From: Sympetrum striolatum
Taxonomy: Eukaryota > Arthropoda > Insecta > Odonata > Libellulidae
Direction: 5' to 3'
Assembly (NCBI GenBank): GCA_947579665.1
Contig: OX388350.1
Coordinates: 3,224,001-3,288,000, forward strand
DNA length: 64,000 nt
Positions 1-11,700 of this stretch are shown here, piece by piece. Position 1 is the stretch's first letter. The number at the start of each line of letters is the position of its first letter. The notes under the pieces are model-generated. The model was not told the origin of the DNA and made no database searches. It saw only the letters and a list, made by a program, of their open reading frames with translations. A program made the translations under genes and the position numbers.

Positions 1-744
1 AGGGAAATAAAGATGCAGAGGATTGATGTTTTTGGGTGGACCGGAAGGAGACGTGAATCCGTGGCGACGGACACTCCGACTCAATTTAATTAGTTCCGGT
101 TATCGCTCAAGTGCATCGTTTTTTTCGAATGACCCTCTTCGTCCTTTCTTCGCCGCTTTGTTCCGCGCACTCCTTGAAAGTAGCGCCCCCATTCGACGTA
201 AAATGGCGCACAGCTTGCACATGCCTTCAAAGCTAACCTTAATTAGAAACCTCGCGTTGAGCAGGCGCGTTTATTCGAAAGCGTTTGCATGAGGCAGTTC
301 CAACAAATTCTACCGCCGACTCCAGTTGCTCCTTTTCTACTGCTCTTTGATTACCTGTTCTAGCGATTTCTCTATTTTAGGCTCGCCATTCCCTTTGTCC
401 TTTACAAATTCATGAATCAGTTGCAACCTCAGATGAGGAATGGTTTTACTCTAAATCCAGTGAGCGTTGCTTCAGGCGGGAGTTATACAGTTTGGAGATA
501 CGAGTCGATCGCGGAAGTAACTGCCGAAAGAAAAGTAAGTATTGACTGCAAAAAGAGTGAGAACTGCATTCCTCTGAGTCGACTAAACCCATATCAGAAA
601 AAACTAAATTCTACGCTCTAACAAACACAATTTTGAAAATGCTGCCTTCGCAAAAATTCTTAAAAAAGAATTATCAGTAACAAGGAAGCCTTGGTTAAAT
701 TCTAAACTGAAGACGTAAATAGAAACCTAAATTGGTGTATTGAA
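1..744. other. Spacer with no recognised gene
   Basis: The short open frames at 23-292 and 412-621 resemble no protein I know and show no domain. Positions 20-300 contain more CpG than the following sequence. I see no repeat or RNA gene. Confidence 0.5.
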
Positions 745-759
745 TTCATACCTAAAATA

Positions 760-1410
760 CAATACAATTAAGTGCCCGTTGATTGTCAACGGGGAAGTTA
801 CTTTTAACCTTCCGCCATCTCTCCGTCTTCACTAGACTGTCATACCTCCGAGTGTGCCCGATTATTTTCCTCCCTCTTTCCACCAAAGTTTTCCCCAGAC
901 TCCCACTGTCTTCTTTTGCTCCTTGAAAGACTTTTTCATTAGTTAATTGGTGTGTCCATTTCATTTTCATCTTCCTCATTTGCCACTTCCTCTCAAACTC
1001 TTCAACTTTCTCTGCCGCTGTTCATGTTTCATTGCCCTACGGAAATATAATCCATAAAAAAAGTTTTTGAGAACAGCTTCCTAATAACTATGATATAATT
1101 CTCTCATCTTAGGCTTTTGTACTTACTACTTCTCTCTTCCTACATCCATTACTCAGGATCTTGCTACCTAAATAGGAAATTCTTCAACTTGTTCAAGTGT
1201 GTCCACTCCTAGTTTTACCTGAACTTTTCATTCCTCTTTCGGCTGAAGATCAGCACTTCTGTTTTATTTATTTGAACTTGTACTTCTTCATGCCCTTTCC
1301 CAAAGAAGACGAAGTTCTTTTTAAGTCTTCTTTCTTTAAAAACAACTCCAAGCAGACTTTCCTGCATACATCCTTTCTCTCTATTTCGAGATAGTATGTG
1401 GTTCGCCAAT
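760..1410 (-). pseudogene. Decayed LINE fragment: end of reverse transcriptase plus C-terminal domain
   Basis: Read on the minus strand, this is a broken non-LTR retrotransposon polyprotein. From high to low coordinates the frames show INKTEVLIFSRK (about 1218-1270), then YLGSKILSNG (1145-1174), the conserved block just after the catalytic core of many LINE reverse transcriptases. Next come KWTHQLTNEKVF and KTLVERGRKIIGH within 752-979. These match the order of the C-terminal region of the endonuclease/reverse-transcriptase family often annotated in invertebrates, whose typical blocks are W-R-R-M, K-W, N-E-E-V and W-I-G-H. Several stops and frame changes separate the blocks, so it cannot encode a working protein. 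The catalytic FADD motif and the endonuclease are absent. The clade (RTE-like or another) cannot be settled by eye. It differs from the CR1-like element at 49-53 kb and resembles the pieces near 25.5 and 32.8 kb. Confidence 0.72.
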
Positions 1411-3880
1411 TAGATAAGTAAATTAGGGACTTAATTCCGCTATAAATCATTCAGCGGTGGCTGTACATTTTTTCCTCAGTTCTCTTCTCCTGAATATTTC
1501 TCTCGCTTATTTTCGGAGACTTCTGATGCCATTAATTTAAGATCAATAGGTATGAAATCTGTAGTATGTGCTGTAAGAGATATTGTCGATGTCGGAGAGA
1601 AGTCAATAAAAAAGACATATTACCTATTCAATCTATGGGGATGGGAGGTATCTCCTTTCGTTCTGCTAGAGATCGAACAAAGGAAGCTTCGTTTGTCACA
1701 TTCGTGCCTTCGGAATTCATTTTCACCGCGCTATTGCCACCCATGCTCCTCATACAATATATTCTCACCGCATTCAGTTTTATGGATCTATAATAAGGAT
1801 GTCCTTCGGCATCCTGTCGATCACCAATTGTAGCTTCAATGAGCACACTTATGTTCAGAAGCAATTTCATCTCTCTAAAATTCCTCCCACTTATCCTTAA
1901 CAAGTACAAAAAGTCATTATCTACTTCCACACACTCGCAATGCTTCACCGGTACACTCCGAAAGTCAGTCGTTTGGTTCATTTATTCTGTAGGGCACCTT
2001 TGTAGGCCATGTATTATTTATAAACTGGCTTAGTGGGGAGTGGCGAACCAACAACACGCAAGCCCACAAGAGCGTGCGAGGGAATTTCATGCCACGCTAA
2101 ACGCTCAGGGATCTATTCAAAGTATGCCGAAACATTTCAACTTCGAAGTACATAAATTGGATTCCCTTGATTAAAATTTTAAATAATAATTTTGTTTGTC
2201 CTATGTCCACAAATGAGATAGTGATGCAAAAAGAGCCTTACACCAGGGTTTGTGGCTAGTAAGCCCTCAGTATTTTAAATACGCCTATCTTGGGAATAAT
2301 CAGTGGACTTACCTGGCCTACATTGTATCACGTGCTCCCTTTACAGAAGTGGTCCCGGGTTTGATTCCAATGGAAGCTCATCGCGGAAGAGTATGAAATT
2401 GTAGAAAGATGATCGACGAATCCGGAATCATCAGAATCCATGAATCAGAAAATTAGACAATCAGAGAACTTAAAGATAGTGTAATGGCGCAGACAATTCA
2501 TCATATTTTATCAATTTTCATTTTCATCGCCCTGTTTTCTAGTAAAGTTGCTAATGGGATAGCTAAGGTAAACTACCGACAATAAACTTAGGCCATCCAG
2601 GTTAAAAAGCGGCCCCTAATCGTTAATTTGGTTATTGATCAGCTCAAATGGGTCTTCTAAAGTCGTCGAGGGAGGCCCACACGGGTGGATGAGGCGAACA
2701 GCTCACCTGGAAGAATGGATGTCCCGGAGGAACAAACTCTCTTGGGGGGAGTAAATCGAGAATGGGGATGGAGAATGCTCGGTGAGCAAAATGTCCCTCA
2801 GGCGATCGACGCCGCAAGGACAATCGAGCCACTGCGCCAATTATTATTTTGGTTCAACAAATGCGGTTTATCAGTTGGACTCGGGTTCTACCAGCATCTC
2901 TGAGGGCGGTATTTATACCACTATTATTGCTACTGTTATTTCTGGCATATTTTTCAATACGATAACATGTCAGGTGATAAGAAATAAATATAATTCACTA
3001 ATATATTAGTGCATAAAATGAGGAGAATTTTAACAACCGTAGGCTCGAGGGAGGAAATGATAAAGGTTGATCCAATTTTATATAATTAACATTTTAGCAA
3101 TGACAGAAGTAATCTATGAAATGATTATCGTTTTGCCATGGAATCATATTGCAACAATTTAGCAAAAAAAATATGAATTGAATAGTGATTCAATTGATTA
3201 CTATAAGTAACACCAATATTTTCCTAACAGTGGATATTTATGTGTATAACGTTTTCTATAATTATTTTCGTCGAATGGTGTTACTTATTAAGTTCTTACT
3301 TGTGGATTGAATCGATGATATGACAGAATGTCTCGGAGGAACACAGCTATCGACAAATTGTATGTGTGCGTCATTTCACTCTCTTGAAATTAGCTATTGA
3401 TATTCACCTTCCTAATTTTTCCTGTCAAATTAGATTAAGTTTTACTGACAGATTGTGAATGAGTTAAACGGTTAGTAAGTTATACGAATGAGTTTCATGG
3501 TAGATTGGAAACTGTGAACTTGTTGAATAAGAGTCAGGTGTAGAGGATAATTTTATTCGTGTTTAATACTTCATAAATCGATCAGTTCTCTCGTTTTCGT
3601 CGACAAAGATTTAGAAAGGATTGCCCCAAATGAGGCTCATAGCAATCAGAAGCCCTAAGAAAACGTTGCCTTATTTTAAACCGGCACTTCTTGTAATTAT
3701 TTCACACTCTCATCTTATTTGGTTACGTAATCTATTTTCTGTTCGTCACATACGTTTATTGAACTAACTGGAACTAAGGATAACTTTAATTCCTGAAACA
3801 GAGTTTTAAGCAAAATGATTTACAAATGTAAATTCTTCACTCCTAATTCAATCAGCTCGGCCTTCACTGGTGGAATTCCA
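1411..3880. other. Spacer, one tRNA-like motif
   Basis: No gene recognised. The minus-strand open frame at 1628-1981 (117 codons) lies just upstream of the LINE relic in its reading direction, but I could not match it to any LINE block. A tRNA TΨC-like motif lies at 2351-2368. A TGGCTTAGTGGGG string at about 2027-2040 resembles a tRNA A box but has no partner B box. Confidence 0.45.
2351..2368 (+). repeat. tRNA TΨC/B-box-like motif
   Basis: GGTCCCGGGTTTGATTCC matches the T-arm of a tRNA, including the G-G-T-T-Y-G-A-x-x-C-C internal promoter pattern. No convincing acceptor, D or anticodon stem pairs around it, so this is more likely a SINE or tRNA-pseudogene fragment than a gene. Similar motifs recur at 4896-4907 (-), 9983-10002, 32376-32386 and through 41959-42820. 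Confidence 0.4.
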
Positions 3881-3988
3881 TAATAAATAAATAAAAGAAT
3901 AAATTTACTAAGTCTATATTCCACAGTATTATATATATATACTGAGGAATATAGACTTAGTTAATTTATTATTTTATTTCTTTATTTA
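3881..3988. repeat. Long imperfect palindrome
   Basis: The arms pair around a centre near 3934. The inner core is exact: 3907-3922 (ACTAAGTCTATATTCC) pairs with 3946-3961, then one A/A mismatch, then CAGTA (3924-3928) pairs with TACTG (3940-3944). An AT-only loop of about 11 bases lies between. Beyond the core, AT-rich arms of TAAATAAA type continue to about 3881 and 3988 with indels. It could be a small fold-back transposon or a cruciform-forming sequence. No target-site duplication is obvious. Confidence 0.75.
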
Positions 3989-4884
3989 CTTCACTACTAA
4001 TTATCCATGAAAATTGAGTGAATTAAATTTATGTAGTACTTTCTTATTTATTTACTACTTCTTAATTTCTTAGCTGGGAAAAAGTATCTGGCCCCGAGCA
4101 ACAATAAATCACGAGCTGGACCAGATATCGTCCCATTTGGGTTAATGCCTCTTTTGCTTACCTTTGGCTCTTCTCTTACTCTATCAATCCTTTTATTTAT
4201 TTTTTAATGCAGCGTTCCCTTGCTCTGTTGTTTATGAATCGCAAAATGGACACACATTATCAAGCCCTGAAACATCCGTTTCCGCAAAATCGCAGAGGAT
4301 GATGGGAGAAATCGTCCTATTTCGTGAATGACCCTCGAAGTAGAGCGGACACTCGGACAATTTTCATTATATTTCCCGGAATCTGGATTGAGAGATGCGT
4401 GCGGTAGATGGAGACACAAAAAAACGCCCAAATGAAAGTATTAATCTCCGGCGATTTTCACGGAGAGGTATCAGTTGCAAAAAACGCCAGAAGCCGCACG
4501 TTTTGGGAACATTTTTTCATCGTGCAGCCAATTTGGACGCTGATCCCGCCTCTAGCGGCGGTGGAAAAAAACAGGGTCTGCCTTGGCATAGCAACGCCAA
4601 AACAACGCCTTTTAGAATTGTAAATTGACAACGTTTGATATCGTGTGCATTTGAGATTTGAAAACAACATTCCGCTCTAAGGTGGATATTTATGAGGAAC
4701 CACTAATACGTGATCACGCTAAACGAGCTAGTGTTTGCTTAATCTATCCACTCTTACTCCTGTTGGATGCTACTTCCTCCACAGCGATATCCATACACTT
4801 TTCATGAGTTAGGGTTTGGGATAAATTTTGCACTTGCTGTCATGCGACTCCGGAAACCTAAGAAATGAACGGGAATGAAAAATT
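3989..4884. other. Spacer, nothing recognised
   Basis: Overlapping open frames on both strands at 4395-4670 share no similarity with known proteins and look like chance frames in a locally GC-richer stretch. Confidence 0.45.
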
Positions 4885-4942
4885 CTTACTTGACTGAGAT
4901 TCGAACCCAGGTCTTCCACATTTCAGGCAGACGCTCTCGTTG
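4885..4942 (-). repeat. tRNA-derived SINE-like fragment
   Basis: On the minus strand this reads as the 3' half of a tRNA: an AGAGCGTCTGCCTG anticodon-arm-like part, then GACCTGGGTTCGAATCTC, a clear TΨC arm with B-box (4896-4907). The following bases, CAAGT..ATTTTTCA, match the sequence after the B-box in the element at 32255-32421, so the two are related repeat copies rather than independent tRNA remains. The A-box half is missing. Confidence 0.6.
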
Positions 4943-4995
4943 AAATTTTGACAAAACAAAAAAATTGACAACTCTATAAGGAAACTAAACTTAGT

Positions 4996-5068
4996 ATGCT
5001 CCATAAGATATTTTTATTATTTTTATTTCAACCGGTTTGAGCCAACGAAGGTCATCATCAGAAGTTGC
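4996..5068 (-). repeat. Dispersed repeat end with GATGATGACC and AAATAAA signature
   Basis: On the minus strand, GATGATGACC is followed by TTCGTTGGCT, CAAACCGGTT and AAATAAAAATAATAAA. A similar order (CCTGAAGATGAC, CATGGTCGAAAC, AAATAAA) occurs at 23141-23205 on the + strand. A 12-base piece of it, CATGGTCGAAAC, occurs inverted at 8127-8138. A further GATGATGAC lies on the minus strand near 46175. Such signatures are common near the ends of invertebrate retroelements; the family is not identified. Confidence 0.38.
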
Positions 5069-5272
5069 TTTCTGTGATTCCTCATTTGTCTGTCGTATCC
5101 ACTCCGGAATCAGAAGATCTGGCTTCGAGTCCCTGTCACGTTTGCATTTCTAATTCCCGTTTATTCCTTGCTTCTCAGCATTGTTTTTCATGCCTCACAG
5201 CATAAACTTCCTGAAGCTATTGATTGGTCTTCCTCTCCCTTTTGGATTACCCACATACTAGTTGTACTGTAA

Positions 5273-5705
5273 GGAAAGGATATTGGAAAACAACTGTTAA
5301 TGTATTGAAGGTTTAACATCTCCGATAGCCATCATCGTCGGAGTTTGCAGGGTATTTAAGTTTCGGGCGGGTGGTGGTTTTTCTTGTGGCGTACCCATCC
5401 TCTCACCATCTACACACCAAAACTCTCTATTTTTCAAACACTTCCCCCTACGTCAAAAGGAAAAGCCGTACCAAGAACCCGCACCTTAGATATCCTGCAC
5501 CCTGCCGATACTGCTTCGTACTTTTATTACTCTGATGATGATAGCATCGCTATTGCAAAGTACATTGGGTGTTTCTAAGAATTCGGTAATCCAGTCTTTT
5601 CGGTTGTTTCCGAAAATCGGTGGCATCGGAGCGCCGAGAGTGACGCCTATTGGAGATTTTTAAACCTCTCATTTCATACCAAAGATCACTCCGTTTATCT
5701 TTTCC
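5273..5705. mobile_element. MITE-like element with long imperfect terminal inverted repeats (copy A)
   Basis: The left end (5273-5342) reads GGAAAGGATATTGGAA, then GAAGGTTTAACATCTCCGAT. The reverse complement of the right end (about 5625-5705) reads GGAAAAGATAAACGGA, then AGAGGTTTAAAAATCTCCAA, and continues with GGCGTC and CTCGGCG. The ends therefore form imperfect inverted repeats of roughly 70-80 bases around an interior of about 280 bases with no coding potential. The same repeat ends occur at 19129-19296 and 34391-34475, which supports a mobile family. No transposase lies nearby, so it would have been moved in trans. The superfamily is unknown. Confidence 0.6.
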
Positions 5706-8700
5706 TAATTCTCGTAAACCAGTGTATTCACAATTTTCATGGTAGCCGTGTGTACTGTAATGCACAGACAATTACGAAGCTGATTTCGACGGAGAAACGA
5801 TTCATGGTAATCGGACGGGAGGAATGTGACACACGATTATTTAATCGCTACCAGAAAAGTAACACTTATTATCCGATTGGTTAGAAATTCACATTGAGTA
5901 TTTATATCGGAAACACATGAGATAATGCGCCAGAGTGCGTTGTGAGTGGCTGATTCCTGAGATTATCTTCAGGTCGACTTTTCTCGGGCCGTTCCGAATC
6001 CAGTGTTCATTTACAAGTGCGCGGAAACGAGGGCATCGTAAATGAACCATCGAGGGCACCCGCCGATGGCCTCTCTAATTAGCGTACGTCCGCTTTTCGA
6101 AGCTGCCGTCATTTGCGTCAAAAATGAACTATTACATCAAGTCATCGTTAATGATCGAGATTTCCCATAGTATTAAATAGTAGTAAACAGAAAATAGCGA
6201 TAGTTTTGAATAATCGCAATTGATCCAAACAACTTTATAATAGTATAAATCTAAATAATCGAACCCTTTAAAACATATATGTTATTCACATCAAGATTTT
6301 CATCTTCTACTTAAACAACCTGATTAAGTAGAGAATAATAAATAGAAGATGGGGTTTCATGACCTTTATTTCGCCTAGTAAATTTCTCTGCGTGTATGTA
6401 ATAACATACGTTTAATAAAAGCGCTTGTTCGGCGAATTTAACGCTCAAACTTTCCGATGTATCCTACTAAAGAAATAACTGATCTGTCATCTCTGGTTTA
6501 GATTGAATTTCCATGTATAAAATCGCAAAAGTTTTTTCATGCAATATTTCTATCGAAACAATCAAAAGATGATTCGGAAAAACTGACTTCTTATCCAGTT
6601 CTTTATTTTCTTTTGTTAATGAGAAAGCTGTACATACTGCAGTTTGGTTGGTGTGCATATATGAACATGGAAATGGTCGAAGGAACAATCGGAGTGCGCA
6701 TGCGCGAAGCATGGAAGGCCTAAAAGATCAGGGGGCGCAGAAGATAGGGTGTCATGATTAAACGTCCACCGCTCGTGTATAATTGAGAGAAAATCAATGC
6801 TCACGCATCTTCTTTAATGGCGAACAATTGAAGACCACGTGCTCTTATATTTAGACGCAGATTATGCGATTTCCGGATCATTCGATCGATGCAATCGTCT
6901 GCCGTTTCGCTCTTTTACTCCCGAAAGGAAATTTTAAACAACATTCCAGTTTCGCATCGAATGGAAATCTTCAGATATTTAGAGATATTTTTGGAAGCAC
7001 ATTTCTTGCTTTTATAATGCGTTAAGCATTTCCAAGATTCGCGTTATACGGGATGAAAATATTTTAAATTTTATCCAGACACCGTATTTCGTATTAAAAA
7101 TTTCATATTCGTAACAAATGAATTTGATACAAAAATGCCATTATTTTTACGGATCTATTGGTGCTGACGATATTATGATTTTTTTTTCAAATTAAAATCG
7201 AAGCAGTTTTGCACATTTTCGAGTTTTAATTATCCTCATGACAACAAAAACATTACGATTACGTGTATATATTTATTTTTAAGTATTCCACAAATATTAT
7301 ATTTCAATGGATATAACACCTGAAAAGTAGCTATGTACCATTGTTTGTGTGCGTCCACATCAGAAAAAAGAGTTAAAATTCAAGAAGAGTTACAGATAAA
7401 CCTTATGGATAAACCACATCAGTGAATGGAACTGAGGGCATGGTTTATACGTTGTTTCCTCTCTTATTTTTCAATAAGCAACTGAAGCCTAATTTGGTGA
7501 AGCTAAATTTAAGTTCGTCAAAATGATGAATTCGTTTGTAAGTGGATATGCTACAGCATCTCAACTAGAAGCATTTCAGAGCAATTTGGATACGAAGGGG
7601 AGATATTTAGATTAGCAGATCAAGCGTAATCAATTTAAAAATTGAGCTTTCATTGATGCAGATCCACGTTCTTTACTGAATGTCTGCAAAGTATTCTGCC
7701 CGAAAGAGGGTTCAAACTTTAAAGCCTCCACTGTAAGCCGCAAATAGCTTTATTATGGGAATGAGGCTTACTGGGAAAGATGAGGAGTGAGGTATTTTGC
7801 CCTTACTGTTCTCGCTGAGAATGATTGTTGAGATAGGAAAACTGCACAACCAGTGCAGTGCGGTAGCCCGTTGTTAAATAATAGCACTTGATGTCGTATT
7901 TAATAAGGAGATTAATTCTATTACTGAAGATCACTCATATTTCAGTAGCTTTCATCTTATCACAGCTTTGAGAATACTGAAACAAAAGTAAATGAAAGGT
8001 AAATTCTTCTTCATTTATAGCGTAAAAAGAATTAAAAATGTACCATTCCCCAAGATACGACAGAAAGAACTAAATACAGGAAGAAAAGTCTTTAAATAAG
8101 TAATCATCTTACGATGATTTATAAATGTTTCGACCATGAAACTATCAAAAAACGAGATGTCAGTTTCATTTGCGAATAAGAGTTAGCAGAGGAGTGAGAT
8201 TGGTTGTTTACTGCGGAGGGAGCGAACAGAAAAACCCAGTGTTTCCAATTTGTCCATTTTCTTCCCCTGTCTTACCTTGGGACGAGCATCTGCCGATCCG
8301 GAACTCCGTTGGTGCTAACAACGCCGATGTTCTTAGACACCGTCGGACGCTGCATCGAAGCGAGTGCACCCGAGGGGAGGACGATGATGATGCTGGTCAC
8401 TCTCAATGCCCCTCGGGCTCTCAATCCATATTAAACTGAGTCACACGCCGAAACTAACACGTGAAAATATATAGCCGTTATCTAATTGATCGATTTCGCA
8501 CGTAATCGAAAAAGTTGTTATAATTTAGAAAAAAAGTGTTTATAAACGGATCAAAACGTACGCGTCATGTGGGTCAATACCGAACAAAATCTGTTAATCG
8601 TTAAAATCCTAAGATGAGAGGTGAATCCATGGATATACAATTCTTTTGCGTTACCCATGGGAACTTTTATCTCACCATCAGTGACTATCTTTATAGTAAC

Positions 8701-11700
8701 ATACCATGGAATGAGAATCAAAGGAATCAAGAAGAAAATAAGAGAGAAAATTTTAGATATCTTTCATCTGAATTTTTTATCCATTGATTTGTAATCATAG
8801 AAGTTTTTTCCATCCTAATTTTGTCGTAACTATAACGCAATCGATGCCACTGCTTTGTTCCTCTCTTTCAATCATGATGATGTCTCTTTCTATTTATCAA
8901 TTGATAGTATCGTATTTAATCAATTTATAGGTTCGTAAATAAAATTTAAGGAATGGAAAAATCAGAAGAGCAAGGAATATCCAGTAAAAGGAATCTTGCA
9001 AACTTCATCCAATTGAGATAATTTTATGACCTATGCAGTGGTCGACTGTGGTAATATTACCTTATTTCATTCCCACCTGAGATCAAACACTTGCCCAAAT
9101 TAGTTGTTTGGTGAGAGCACCATCAACGTGTAAGAGCGGACGCATTTTAATCTTATTTTCCGAAGTACTTTTGGAATAAACGAACCAATCTGCGTTTGAG
9201 CGAGACTGTGGAGTAACTTTATTGCGAAGGAGAAAAAGGATTTGAGCTCAAAAATGGCTGCCCGTGCATCGGGAGATGATAAAACAGTTTCGATCTCCAG
9301 CTGGGAAAAAACGACGGGTAGCAGCGAGTGCCCTTGGGGGATGCTGTATGGAAGGATAATTCAGTTCCCGAGGGAATTAAGCCAATTTGGCACGCTCTAA
9401 TGCGCCGCTCCCTGACGAAAGAGAATTTTGCGATGCCGCCAACTAGACGGACGTCATACTTTCTCGTCTTTTCCCTCCGATAAATGATGCACGTGCTATC
9501 GCAATTTCTCGAAATTTCGGCGAAAAATAGAATTTCAATTACGTTCTCCCCTTTCCGAATTTTTATTCCGAAGTATAGGAATATCGATTCCGGCGGCCTC
9601 TTCTCTATTTGCGACGATGTCCTGTTTTTTGGTCCTCGGAGGTGAAAGACTCCGACTGGATTTGAGGTTATGGATTTCACATTAAAATTATTTTACGTTA
9701 AATCGGGAAAACTAATTTGTGTTTCTCGTTACTGTATATGCTGTTTTAGAAGTATCAGTGTTCGCAAAATTGTCTATTTTCCCGTGGATTACTCCAGGAT
9801 TTCCTATTATCTTTGAATTTAATTTGCGTCTTTCGGTCAGTCCGTCTCCTATTTTTTCTCACAGATGATTTTATTTAAGGTGTAGAAAGAAAATTAAACT
9901 TAGTAAGTTCCAATATTAGTGCAATTATATCAGATTTCTTTGTTGTAGGAAGCTTGTGGGGAAATATTTTCAGCTTCGAAAAGACCCGGGTTCGTACCTA
10001 GGAACCATGCCTCCGCAAGTATAGGCGTAATTTTTTCAGATTCACAGTTCGGGTCTGAAATTTTAATTTATAAAATTACTTTAATATGAACGGATTTCCT
10101 TTCGTTTTGAGAAGTGTAATATTACCCATATAATATTGAAATAAATCTTATTATATGAGTTATTTTACGTATTCTTGTCACTCTCGTCGTGTTTCTCATT
10201 TGTTTTAAATGGTATTGAATATTTTTTTTTCTGTTTCTTTATTGAGATTTCTCCTGTCGGACTAAGAGCCTGACTCAAAATTTTTAATAATCGTCAAATC
10301 TCATCTTCGTTTCAAAAATAAGGAACTCATATATAAACTTTTGCTCTGTCGAAACAATTGTCGTTGCATCCAAAATTGGTATTGATAGTACACGGGCGTT
10401 TGCAGGTTATTGCTGAAAATAGGAATGGAATGCGATGTTAAAATTTCTGGGAAAAATTGTGGAACATAAATCGTTATTGGAAAAAGTGATGAAATAATTC
10501 GTATTTTACTTTGGGTATCGCTTTAAGTAATTATCTTGTTAATTGGATAGAAATGTATCTTTTTATAGAAAAATTTCCGCATACCCAGTTTTAATTTCTA
10601 AGTAAAATACACACAATTGCCTTGGGGGTTCGTCTGATTGTTGTTAGTTAGTTAAAATAGTATTCTTCTTGTAATATCCTCATGAACCAATGTCTGGGGT
10701 TATCTATGAATTACAGTTAAATTATAATATCTTAGAGAAATGAATTTCTTTTAAATATAATTTTTTTATCGTATGACGGTTCAATCATACACATTTTGAA
10801 TTTGATCAAGTGATAAAATCAACTATTCTCTGTTTCACATATCTGCGGTTATAGAGTCTTCATTACACACTCCTTAATACGTACTTACCTCTTGTATCTC
10901 AAATTTTGTCTCTCGCTTGGTGCTCAGTTTTATTTGTCCAAAACGGTGAAGCCGTGGAATTGAGCATTTGAAGCTGCCGTCCAAAGAAGACCGTATATGT
11001 AGTGGAATTTGCGTCTGATTACGAATGGCGATCGCCCTCTTCGCAAAGTGTGCGAGATGGAGTCAATTTCACATTCACTATTTGAAGAGCTGCGACTCAA
11101 AACTCTGGCTATAAATTTCCTCTATAAAACGCTGAGGGCTCTTCCAACTTTACAGGCCGTAGTATATTCCAGTTTATAGCTACTCCATTGTAATAACTCA
11201 ATTTCTATCGCTCTATTTTTATCTCCATTGTTATTTATTTATTTAAGCCAGACTCGTGATGGCGAGCAGTCACACAGATGATTATAGTTGTGTCAACCAA
11301 AGAGCCTTAGCGTCCTTTAAGAGTTCAAATGCAAAAAAAGCAGCTGCTCGGCGAAAAGAAGAAGAAAGCTCAATTTACCTAAGCTCAGGTAATCGTTAAA
11401 AAGGTGTAACCCATTTAATGAAGCCTCAATTAGCTTTTAGGACAGACCGAAAGTGGAAATATAAACAAATAAAAAACCAACTCTGTAAATAGTGTTTTTA
11501 GTAAGTAATGTATGGTAAAATTCAACAGAAGGTGGTGCAATTCACGAAAAATCATCAAAAGGCGTATTTTGAGCAGGAAACGTGGCCCAGATTTGATAAC
11601 CTTTATTGAATAACATAATGGATTACTTCTTCCCTCACTTCGTGGACCCTTTTAATGTTATTCATGGTGAATAGATACTCTAAAATATCTTTGTTTCTAC

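Noticed and set aside
2027..2100. Possible tRNA gene with A-box TGGCTTAGTGGGG
   Set aside because: No B-box at the right distance and no cloverleaf pairing.
9219..9680. 153-codon minus-strand frame
   Set aside because: No conserved motif, no splice context and no similarity that I recognise.
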